Below are positions 54,320 to 64,000 of a stretch of DNA of 64,000 bases, one piece after another. Each line of letters begins with the position of its first letter. Positions within the stretch are counted from its first letter, which is position 1. Position numbers and translations under genes: made by a program. Origin of the DNA: Ianthella basta (taxonomy: Eukaryota > Porifera > Demospongiae > Verongiida > Ianthellidae); NCBI GenBank assembly GCA_964019415.1, contig OZ025880.1, positions 3,340,813 through 3,404,812 of the forward strand, read 5' to 3'. The notes under the pieces were generated by a model. The model ran no database searches, was not told the DNA's origin, and saw nothing but the letters and a program-made list of their open reading frames with translations.

Positions 54320-55447
54320 GAGAGAACTAGCATCCCAGCACCACAGCTGGTGGAGCTTGTTGAACTGTGTTTGCGCTCCTCTTACTTTCAGTTTGAAGAT
54401 TTCTTCTATGAGCAGGTAGATGGCACAGCAATGGGCTCCCCACTCTCGCCCATTATTGCCAACCTCTGTATGGAGAGTCTGGAAGAGGCAGCAATCAGCT
54501 CAGCAGAACTCCAACCTAATCTGTGGGTTCGCTATGTGGATGACATGTTCGTGATCTGGACACATGGACAAGAGGAATTGCACCGGTTTCATCAATACTT
54601 GAACAACCAACACCCTAACATCCAGTTTACCATGGAAGAGGAGAGTGGATGCAAACTAGCCTTCCTCGATGTCCTTGTCACCAGGAAGGATGAGAGACTA
54701 CTGACCTCTGTTTACCGGAAACCAACCCACACAGAGAGATACATTCCCTTCAACTCCCACCACCACCGGACGATTATCACTGGTGTACTGAGAAGCATGA
54801 GTGATTGAGCACATCGCATTTGTGACCCTTCTACCAAGCCACAGGAGCTACACCACCTGAAGAACGTTTTCGAAGCCAATGGTTTCCCCCCAGATCCGGT
54901 GAAGTAGACACTCCAGGTCCCTCCCAAGTCGGCTCTACCCCCACCAAAGGAAGACCCCCAAACAGAAGAGCCACAGAAGACCTTGCGAACCCCCTATGTC
55001 CGTGGTCTGAGTGAGAAGCTGGAGAGGATTTGTGCATCTCTCAGTATCCGTTTGGTCTTCACCCCAGCACGCACCCTGAAGCGGACCTTAATGAAGGTAA
55101 AGTCACGGCTCCCAGATGAAAAGAAGAAAGGAGTGGTGTATCAGATCCCCTGCAACAACTGTGATCATGTGTCCACAGGAGAATCAAAGAGAACTCTGAA
55201 AGTACGTATGACAGAGCACAAACAAGCTGTGAAGATGAGTGATCCTAGCAATGGTATTGCGGTCCATGTGGCAAAGAGTCAACACAGTATTGATTGGCCA
55301 GGAGCCAAGGTTGTGAGAACAGTGCAAGGGTACTGGGAACGGAGAACGATGGAAGCTACTGAGATCAGGAGAAGCAAGAGGTCCATGAACCTAGACAAGG
55401 GCTTACTACTCCCCTCACTCTGGAACCCGGTATTGGACCAAACGTAA
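54320..55447 (+). pseudogene. Penelope-type reverse transcriptase/GIY-YIG remnant
   Basis: The frame reads through the fingers/palm (YEQVDGTAMGSPLSPIIANL), catalytic YVDD box (LWVRYVDDMFVIW), LAFLDVLV and VYRKPTHTERY, then a C-terminal GIY-YIG-like module (GVVYQIPCNNC ... RTLKVRMTEH). The N-terminal RT part with the first catalytic Asp is missing. Two in-frame stops (TGA at 54806, TAG about 100 bases later) separate the RT and endonuclease parts. The usual YIG is replaced by STG, so the nuclease is probably dead as well. Confidence 0.85.
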
Positions 55448-55868
55448 TATTACCCCCACCCTCTATCTATCATTTGCTCTTTAATTTACTTTCTTGTTTG
55501 TACATTACTATGTAACTTTACTTATTAGCTGTAACACACCCAGCCCACATTAGGCCACATTAGGACATTACCTGTCATTACATCATCACATTTATTGTAA
55601 ACAGCCAATCCACTCCTTACAGTTGTCCATCCCAGGTTTTGTAACTCAACCAATCAGATTACAGTATTTTGTGTACTAGAGAGTCTTTGCTGTTAATACC
55701 CCTAATGTTATAAATAGCCACCTCTCACCTCACCCCCTTATCCTGTACGCAGTTGACAAAGACCTTCGGGTCGAAACGTCCTGCATTTGATTGATTTATC
55801 ATTATCAGTTGTGTCTTGCTCAAGAATCTCGTATCAGTGTATTATCAACGCAACTATGAGCCTCTACA
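55273..55868 (+). repeat. Right arm of the Penelope-like element
   Basis: Contains the end of the coding sequence (stop near 55445) and then non-coding repeat. A hammerhead-like core lies at 55753-55777: TTGACAA, stem GACC-TTCG-GGTC, GAAAC. Two core positions differ from CUGANGA. Confidence 0.85.
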
Positions 55869-56603
55869 TTATCATGGTATGTATTCTTAATTAAGGTCTT
55901 CACCTTCCAATGAAAGCGTACAGCTGTACCCCACTGCCCATGTACACTAGGGCCTTCATTGAGGGAGTGCTAAGGTCAGCTGTATGGTACATGTCATGGT
56001 ACATACATGGAGATAGTGTACTATGGCACTGTAGTAAGGAGAGAATGTAGAAGTGTTGGATGAAAATAGGATGAAAGGGGAGATTCCTAAGGGTAATTTG
56101 GGCATTGTTGAGTTTGAGTGTTGATGGAATGGAATCAGAGTTGTTTGGTTTGCACAGAGTAGCTAGACAGGGCTGTACCTTATCTCTCTATATATGGCAT
56201 TTAATGTGTTTATATGCATTTGGGTGTGGGTGGGTGTGAGTGGGTGAGGGTATAGGTGTGCTGTGTATGTAACCAACTCTGGTCTTCAACACATTCATGA
56301 GCACTTAGGGTACTCTGAACTTCCTCTCATTCTCCACCAAAATTAGTGTTTCTTAGTCTTCATTCAGACTGACACATCATAATGCATTACCTCCCAATCC
56401 AAAAGAGAATGGTAGTGTCTAGCAAATGCCTGCTATTTGAGGTTGTTGGCATGACAGGAAGCTGGTGGCCAAGTGTAGCTAACATCTTCAACAATCACTG
56501 TGTACTGTATGATTTGGGTACTTCTCTGCTGGTTTGAATTACCCTGGTCTTCTTTTGGGTGAAAGTAAAGCTAGCATGAGCTCACACTAGTTTTACTTTT
56601 GCC

Positions 56604-56633
56604 CTGAAGAAGGCCAGAGCATCTGGTCAAAAC
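56604..56633 (+). ncRNA. Hammerhead-like motif, probable Penelope relic
   Basis: CTGAAGA, A, stem GGCCAGA/TCTGGTC with GCA loop, then AAAAC. The layout equals that in the Penelope arms (55753-55777), but the core strand here is intact (CUGANGA) while GAAA has become AAAA. It is probably a solitary remnant of another terminal repeat. No activity is claimed. Confidence 0.4.
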
Positions 56634-58314
56634 TTCAGAAAGCTTCCAACCCTGTTATTTAAGCTGGTATGCATTTGGAGAACTATATATCATTCTTGTG
56701 CCTGAGCCAGCTGAGAAACCATCATGCACTTCAAAGTCACAATGCTAGCTACAACATTTAACTGCACAACTAGTAATCCTTTTACGACTTATGTAAGGCA
56801 CAAAGGAAGATGGAGGCATGTCACTCATTATGGACTATGTTTGTAGTCTAATTGTCTAGCTGTGATGTAAATGACATTTCTTAACACTGTGCCTTTGATG
56901 TACACAGGTGTGCATGATGTAACCATAATTGAAATGATTTTCTATCTTGTACTATCAATAAAGTAATCAATTAGTGTGTTAGTAATAAAGAGTACTGTGA
57001 ATGACTGGCTAAATGCAATTACTGTAGTTATCCTGTAAGTAGTGGAACTGCTGACAATCAAAGATTTAATAATAGCAAGATATCTAGTACTTTCAATGTA
57101 TGGGCAGTCTTACAGCCCAACTGAGCCATGCAACCACTATGATGTAGTGGCACAGGAAAAGCAGTTGTAGGGGACTCTATCTGATCACAATAAAAGATGT
57201 AACAGAAGTTATCTGTGGCTAATTATTCATAATTGTAGGTGAGTAATGATATTGATCAGTCATAATTTGCAATTCTGGTCATTATTTGATGTAATGGCTA
57301 CATCATTGTCATAAAGTAAGTTTGCATGTCACATGAAGTGTCTGATGCACAGATCAGATGAGCAAGTAAGTCATGTACCACTTACAGCATTATCTAACTC
57401 TCACCATTTTCTGCTCACCATGTTGCTAAGAGACTGTTGGATGTACATTGTTGCCTTAGCTATTCCAATTGAATCTTTGTTCTTTTGTGCCACTGTGTAC
57501 ACGCACAGTTCTAATGTGTGCAAGTGGTGAGAGTTGTTTTATGATCAGACTGGGCTGTGCAGGACGTCTTATAGAATTTGTGCATTAAATAGAATATTGT
57601 ACTGAATGGTGTTACACGGTGCGGAGTGTTTGCACACAAGGCATCATATCAACAGAATTTTATATTGTAGTTGGCAAGACCTAGGCTTTTGGGTCAAAAT
57701 GGCATGCATCATTTATAAGCTAGGCTGTGTACCTTGCTGAACAAGTATTTCAAGTTAAAAAAAAAAACTCGTGGAGCTGCTGCCCCAACTCGAAATACTT
57801 GCTCCTTCCGGTCGCTGCTGTGTTATCAATATATAGTAGCTATTGTGACTAATTCTGTGTAATTCATCAACACACTTGTAAACACACTTCATAGGCAAGA
57901 ATGAACACAAATGATTGAAGCGAACATGAATAGAGTCAATAATATTTTGACAAACATTTGCACAACAGCCCAGACACGCACGCGCGCGCACACACACACA
58001 CACACACATACACACAGAGAGAGAGAGACGTACGCTAAACACACACATGCAAACATACATGCATGCTCTCTGAAAGACATGGATAAGAGGAGATGGACAT
58101 GGATGGAGGGCACACAGATACCTGCAAGTGCTTTACAGCACACCCGCAGTCATTGCAGCGGTTAAGGTTCTGTTGTGGCAGAAGTCAGTTCGCTCGACCG
58201 CACTACGTACGCACCATCTGGAGGAAAGTTCCATGGGTAACTGTGCGCGCTTAAGCTTTAAACGCTATAGACCGTTAGCGCGGTACTCACCAGGTTCTAC
58301 GTCGCTCCTGTCAC

Positions 58315-58739
58315 TTCTCTAAGTCTCTTCTTGACGTCAGGGTTTTAACCCGTATGCACCAAGTAACTGCAAGTCGACCCAAACCGCTGCGTACAGAAGA
58401 CATGAGAATGAAAAGAGAAGAAGTTACCAGCAGCGAATACTGGGAGTTGAGCGCGGATCCTTCACCCCGTTAGTCTTCTCGGCAACAGGCGGCATGGGCC
58501 CTGCAGCACGCGTCACCTATAGGAGACTAGCCTCTCTTCTAGCAGAGAAGAGGTCCTTGCCATACCACCAGGTCATCACCTGGCTCCGCTGCCTACTAAA
58601 TTTCTCTCTGCTGAGATCCACAATCATGTGCATCCGAGGTGCGCGATCAACCTCAAATGGACCAAGCAGATCAGCTGTGCGCGTTAATTCACTCGACCTA
58701 GCAGCCTGCACACACGTGGATGTGCGGCCCAGCTGCTAG
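58315..58739 (+). pseudogene. C-terminal relic of a retroelement-type ORF
   Basis: In frame from about 58344: FNPYAPSN, then a basic helix (AYRRHENEKRRSYQQRILGV), ERGSFTPLVFSATGGMG, RLASLLAEK and WLRCLLNFSLLRSTIMCIRG. I recognise this pattern from the C-terminal part of reverse-transcriptase ORFs in aquatic invertebrate genomes (from memory). LDVRV just upstream (58330-58344) is in another frame, indicating a frameshift. No upstream RT domain remains. Confidence 0.55.
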
Positions 58740-59627
58740 ATGACTTCCAGTACAGTATAACAGAATTATGAGTTACTTATTTTACCATATTATGTTTTGT
58801 TTCTTTGTTTTCAACCACCATTCATGTATAAGTATTATCATTACAATGTCGTACCTTACCTTAAATACCTGTATGGCAGTGCCCATGTGTGCCTATATAC
58901 TTGTTTAATTGAAGTTTGGTACCTCGCGGTTGCGTCACTTCTCTAAGACAGGGAACTGAAGTCCTTCAACGGGGCAGCCATATGATTAAAAGCGTCATGC
59001 CAACCAAGTCGCCGAACTGCTGGGTGTTATCCCTCTGCTTCCTGTACATCTTCAGACCAGAGGTGGTTTGGTTGCCTGTTCTACAGCTTTCGAAGGCAAA
59101 AGACGCCTATGCTCTCGCGCCGAGCGACGTTTGGAAGCCAGTTTCAAAGTCCTTCCCTCGGTTCTTCCGGCGTGAGGGAGGCAAACAGAAAGACCGACAA
59201 TATAAATTCCCCATCTTCAATACTTCTGTCGATACATTATTGTATAAATGCAAGCACAGTTATACTACCTCAGTTAACGTATTATATAAACATACCGACA
59301 TATACCACCGGAAGCGGGACACGAAGCCATACAATGTCAAAACGAAAACAATGCCCCTGTCTCATTTCATCGATCATGTAGTTATGTGCCCCTAACATCG
59401 TGGTTGTGAATATGTATATGCTTTAGACTGAACTCGAACTTTATTCAAAAGGCTCTACAAAACAGCTAACTCACTCTCAGCAAGCATATCTGTTGCAGGT
59501 TTGGTAGGTCCAGACAGTATAAGCTGATGTGCATACAAGTGGGACAGTACTTTACGCGCTTCACACAGTTTACTGCCTACTCTTCAATCTTTGGGATGAT
59601 TAGTGCAGGTAATTGTTGTGTGCAGTT

Positions 59628-59817
59628 GATGATCATGAAGGATTATGAGCATAATCACAGCACGGGAGGAGTCCGATAGCCGGGACTCCTCACTAGTCCG
59701 TAGACCTGTGATAGTACTTGTGTCCAATAGCAGACAAACCTTTCTTTCTGTCACAACAGTCCCAGCCATCGGACTCCTCCCCTGCTGTGATTATGCTCAT
59801 AATCTTTCATGATCATC
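59628..59817. mobile_element. Small inverted-repeat element (MITE-like)
   Basis: Arms of about 50 bp, GATGATCATGAAGGATTATG... through GGAGTCCGAT, and their near-perfect reverse complement at about 59768-59817. The spacer is about 90 bp with no coding content. Confidence 0.65.
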
Positions 59818-60639
59818 TCTTCAATCTTCTTTCTTCCAGGTTCATCATTATTATATTTGAGCTGCGTGAAGAAGGTGTTACCTGCTCAGACTTCACCAGC
59901 CTTCTTCATTCAAGTATTGATCGATTGATTGATTAATTATTATTTGTCAACAGGGAGCTGCATCCACAAGAGTGGATTTTCATGCAGGCCCTGGCACACA
60001 GCTACATCACAAAGAAAGCATAAGATACATAGAACATGCAACATGCATATTGTCAATAAATGAAATAGTAAAAAAAGAAAATGAAGCAATGTCGGTTTAA
60101 ATGGCTAACAGCATGTCTAAATGAGGAAAGAGATGAATTGGAACGGATAGTCTCTGATAACTGATTGTAATACATTCCATATATCATACAAGCTACGTAC
60201 CCTATACACATGTCCAATGTTACTATTGTATTTCTTTTATGTGATGCATACCACTCTAGGCTGTGCCAGGTGTTTATATATATATACAGCTTGTAAACTT
60301 CAAGGTTCTATTTAAGTCAGTTTCCTGCCCATGCGATAGCACATTGAACTCAGCTCAGATACATATGCACACCCCTTGACAAGTTACTTATTGAAGTTTC
60401 TAGTGCAATGAGCACAGAAAAATAGATATATCCTACAAAGTCTACAGAAACTCAACACATAATGTGAAGTTGAAGGAGTTCTCAGTCCTAATTTCATCTA
60501 ATGTGCAATGAGACAGCTATAATTTATTGTGGCTCTTGCTAATCTGTGCAAATGGAGCTTAATTGATTGTTAATTGGGGGTGTAGGTTATCATCTTACCA
60601 ATTAGTGCAGGGGTATAAGATGAGGTGTAGTGCTATTCA

Positions 60640-63600
60640 GTGGTCACTGGTCACACTATGCATAGACTGTGTTGTCTGGTTTATTGGGTCCTCACTGTGT
60701 CAGCTGTACTGGCGCAGAACCAGCCCAGCCCTTGTGAGTTGCCACAGAAGTGTTTCCCTCCAAAGAGTGCAGTCAATGTAACAGGAGACCTGCAGAGTCT
60801 TTTTACTCAAGCCAGATGTTACAGTGCCTGTGTGGAAGATGTGAGCAACTTTAGGTTAGAGCAGAAGTGCTCATAGAAGTACTCTGCTCAGCTGGATTAT
60901 ATGTGCCTTTAAGAGGAAGTAGATGCAGAGAATGCATCCATTCAGTTAAGTTCTCTTATTTGTACATTGCACAGGAACGGCTGAACCTCTCAACAGCTGC
61001 TGTGAAGGTCAGTTACCTGTCACACTAGCCTCTCCACATTTTAGTATTCTATAAGCCTTCATTCTTGTCACCTATTTGGTCTCATTAATGCAGCTGAACT
61101 CCACCTTACCACACTGGCCAAGTGTTCACCTCAAAGAGAGTGCTAGTGCTATTGTTCAGGCATGTACTGCTGGATGCTCTTTTGCATTATTTGGTTCACT
61201 TACTTGCCCATTCGTCCTTTGTGTAAGTTCCCATGCATAATATTAAGCCAAGTTGCAACATTTGATGTGGTAGCACTGTAGGAGTCATTCAACTTAAACC
61301 ACTCTATTACTTCAGGGTTCTTTTTTTGGCACTGAGAACGAAGATAATTGCAATCTGGGCTGTGAAATAGGCAATCAGATTAAAAATGAAACTGGTATGT
61401 GCAACAACTACTGCTGGTGCCAGTAAGAGCTTTAATCAGCAAAGTCCTCTTCTCTTGTTGCTCAGGTAATCCACCAGTTGCTCCCATTGCACCTCCAGTG
61501 CCAATATCCTACAACCCATTTCAGTTTGACTTTGCTAGTGCACAGCCCAAGACAAGTCACGGTGCAGTGGAACATCTGAATTCATTCATTGTGCTAATGA
61601 ACAATGGAACCACAGATGCTTCATTTCAGTTGGTGAGTTGTACCGTGAATACATGATTCATGTATATGCATTCGTCTAGTATTGTTTTTGGTTACCAATG
61701 TGTGTAGGGGTCTCCAGCTGACGAGTTGATTCCATTCAGTCAATTCAGCTGCGAGTTTGTAAATGCTTCATTTGCAGTTGTCAACCGCTATGGTGCTTCT
61801 AGGATGTCTCCACCTGTGGCAATGTGTGGAGGAGGTACGTTTGTGCTAGCTTGTGCACCATGATGACCTGACCACCTGTCCTTGGACTGCTTTTTTTGAG
61901 AAAGAGTCTCTTCCTCTGCAGGAATAGTCTATCCATCTCATGTTCGCGAATTGGAGGTTACCCTTGTTGAGGATCGTGACAGGAGGGATGAGTTCAATGT
62001 GGACGTTGTGATGATAATTCTGTCTTGGAAACCACCCCCTGGTAAGGATACTTAGGCAACTGCATTCACCTGCTAGTGTAAAGTACCAGGTTCCACTGTA
62101 CTGTGTCATATTGCCGACTACAGAGGCACAATTTGTCACTGAGTATCAAATTCAAGTCTTCCCAACGAGTATTGAAGATCACTGCCCAAAGAGTCAGGAT
62201 GTGATAGAACCTTTTTCTGTTCCCAAGGTCTGCTTACTGTAGTGATGGCATGGTCTATGCTCCTTATGTTATCAAAACTCTGTCTTTCATTGTTCAATCT
62301 CTATAGGACAGTGTTGACTTCACTTTGGAAAGCAACAATGCTACCGGCTTCAAGTTGCCAGTGTCTTGTGAATTTCGCATTGTAGTAAGTAGTATCACAT
62401 TCACAGTTTATGCACCATATATATACGTAGTAATAACACATAACAGTGTACAAGTACCTGTAAGTGATTTGCACAGGCCTCAGGGTGTACCCTTTGGCCC
62501 TGCAGTCCTGGATGGAACATTGCCTCTGTTCAGCACAGGCAGTGCTCCAGTGTGTTGCAAACACTGTAGAATAGTATTTGGATGTTAATTAACACATCTA
62601 CACTTCTTTTCACTTTAGATAGAATCACTGCCACAAATTTCAGAAACACTTTCAGCAGACTTAAAGCAATCAGAAGAAATTGTTGTAACAACTGATTATA
62701 TTGGTTAGTTAAACATGGCACCATTTTGAATCTCATGTTTGGAGGTACTACTGCTTATGTCTTTATACACTGAACAGGTGAACAAGGCCTTAACCTGACT
62801 GTTATGTCAGATTGGACATGGAATGAAGCTGGGTTCTATTCACTTGGACTGAATGTCTCTTTGCCTGATGTGGGCTATGTGCGAGAAGGACTGCGGGAGT
62901 TAGAGATTACTGTACATACTGCAAGGATCAGTAATATACAAGGGGGATTTAAGATTCTCCAGATTCTTCCAAGTGACCGGATTGCTATCAGCGTAAGTGC
63001 CAACTCTGAACTGGCTATTTTATTGATTAGGTTGAACTGGTAAGTTTATCCTATCATCCCTTGCAGGTAAATCAGCTTACTTACGTGCATACTCTGTCAG
63101 CCCGCTACCCTCCTAAGGAAGATGATGTGGAATATGTCTTTGATGTACGTATACCTTCCCAGGTTAACTCTTACAAGACGCACATCTTCAAATTTTGTCT
63201 CCTCTGTTTTACAGATTAGGCCCAAGCACCATGCAGATTATTACAACTACCGGATGCCAGAAGCAAAGAAACTGAGCTTTTCTGCACCAAGTAGGTAGTA
63301 CTTAGCCCTTCAGCAGTTTGTGCACCTGCTTCATGTTTGTGACCTCGCCTACTGTGCAGGCTTTCCTCCTAGTCCAGCACTGAATGTCACAGTGAACTCG
63401 TATGAACTGAATGGTGCTAACCTTACATTGAATATCTCATGGCTGCCACCAACTGTCTCCAATGGGGAATTGCATAGGTACTCAGTCTACGTCTGGCACC
63501 TGAAAACACCAGACATCAAGCAGTCCATTTCAGTTTCAGTTAGTAAGATAGGCACTTGGCTATAGCTGCTATAGTCTTGAAACATATCATACCACATATT

Positions 63601-64000
63601 TTATTAATATTCCTACATAGGCTGACAACTTGAATTTATTCCTGGCCAAGGAGATATTTCCTGAGAAGCTACAGTACATTATGGTAAGCTGTGTTTGGAT
63701 ATTGGCATACATAACCTACATGTATTTAGCATATGTGGAAGCACTTCTTGTGTTCATTTACACCTGCTACATACTATGCAATTCCTGTTTTCTGAAGGTT
63801 CTTGCCGAGAACTACCACAAAGCAGCCAACTGGAGTAAGCCAGTCATACTAAACCTTGGTGCAGCAAATGCTGGCATCGCAGAGGATGTTATATATGGAG
63901 TTGCTGTTACAGCTGCAATAATAGCAGTGGTGCTAATCATCCTAATTGTCTTGACTGTGGTTTACTACTGGCAGAGAAGAAGGGACAAAGTTGTCTTCCT
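60640..64000 (+). CDS. Receptor tyrosine kinase-type receptor, gene E (3' truncated by window)
   Basis: Paralogue of gene D. Exons: 60640-60840, 60975-61007, 61094-61222, 61316-61394, 61466-61632, 61708-61834, 61922-62041, 62124-62227, 62307-62384, 62619-62703, 62778-62992, 63067-63144, 63215-63290, 63360-63538, 63621-63683, 63798-beyond 64000. It has a signal peptide (CLVYWVLTVSAVLA), a Cys-rich N-terminus (ARCYSACVED, CNLGCEIG), FN3-like modules (LSWKPPP, then a module with SWLPPTVSNGELHRYSVYVW) and a transmembrane helix (IIAVVLIILIVLTVVYYW) followed by QRRRDKVVF. The kinase itself is not in the window; it is inferred from gene D, with which two ectodomain exons match exactly in length (215 and 78 nt). 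Start Met 60640 or 60658 are both possible. Confidence 0.85.

Larger units (their letters stand above)
53722..55868 (+). mobile_element. Penelope-like retroelement, 5'-truncated, inverted arms
   Basis: Two arms of nearly 600 bp (53722-54319 and 55273-55868) are near-identical reverse complements. The left arm therefore carries an antisense copy of the element's 3' end, including the C-terminal coding part. Between them lies a truncated reverse transcriptase with GIY-YIG-like endonuclease. Inverted terminal copies joined to 5'-truncated bodies are typical of Penelope-like elements (established knowledge). Confidence 0.87.
52230..60639. other. Transposon-rich intergenic gap between RTK genes D and E
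   Basis: The two RTK paralogues point away from each other across this gap. It contains a foldback element (52676-53265), a Penelope-like element (53722-55868), a hammerhead-like motif (56604-56633), a retroelement coding relic (58315-58739) and a small inverted-repeat element (59628-59817). The stretches 55870-56590, 56650-58310, 58740-59620 and 59820-60600 hold no recognised feature apart from a short CA tract near 57985-58015. A 160-codon frame at 58916-59395 is unrecognised and is not called. Confidence 0.75.

Noticed and set aside
58916-59395. 160-codon plus-strand frame in the D-E gap
   Set aside because: No recognisable domain or homologous pattern and no promoter or splice evidence; left uncalled.
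62462-62570. Extra exon of gene E with an acceptor-like ttgcacag
   Set aside because: Gene D has no counterpart, and the flanking exons 62307-62384 and 62619-62703 join in phase without it.

Overview
The window looks like nuclear DNA of an early-branching animal, most likely a sponge. This is inferred from the gene content (integrin alpha chains and receptor tyrosine kinases, RTKs, with an unfamiliar ectodomain), many small GT-AG introns, an animal Penelope-like retroelement and a Tc1/mariner relic. I cannot name the species. Nothing bacterial or viral is evident.

Layout. (1) 326-8271, minus strand: integrin alpha gene A, 20 coding exons seen, with its 3' end lying off the left edge. (2) 8302-14388: divergent intergenic region with MITE-like palindromes, a hAT-like MITE and a 33-bp hairpin minisatellite. 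(3) 14389-32144, plus strand: complete integrin alpha gene B, 26 coding exons, with large repeat-filled introns (pyrimidine minisatellite, GT tracts, Tc1 relic). (4) 32631-43706, plus strand: complete integrin alpha gene C, 487 bp downstream of B in tandem. (5) 43707-45499: convergent intergenic region with a striking cluster of AGGTCA half-sites. (6) 45500-52229, minus strand: complete RTK gene D, 24 exons: Cys-rich N-terminus, fibronectin-III-like (FN3-like) region, one transmembrane helix, and a tyrosine kinase with an insert. (7) 52230-60639: transposon-rich gap with a foldback element, a Penelope-like element with inverted arms, a second retroelement relic and a small inverted-repeat element. 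(8) 60640-64000, plus strand: RTK gene E, a paralogue of D facing away from it, cut by the window end just after its transmembrane segment.

Genes A, B and C are tandem paralogues. A and B share exon sizes almost to the base, and C shares intron phases but has lost, gained or moved introns. They are predicted alpha chains that would pair with an integrin beta chain encoded elsewhere. D and E are single-pass receptors with matching ectodomain exons. The linkage of three integrin alpha chains with two RTKs makes this an adhesion/signalling receptor cluster. Whether they act together is inference.

Exon borders were read by eye from GT/AG sites, phase continuity and paralogue comparison. Most should be exact, but a few with weak sites may be off.
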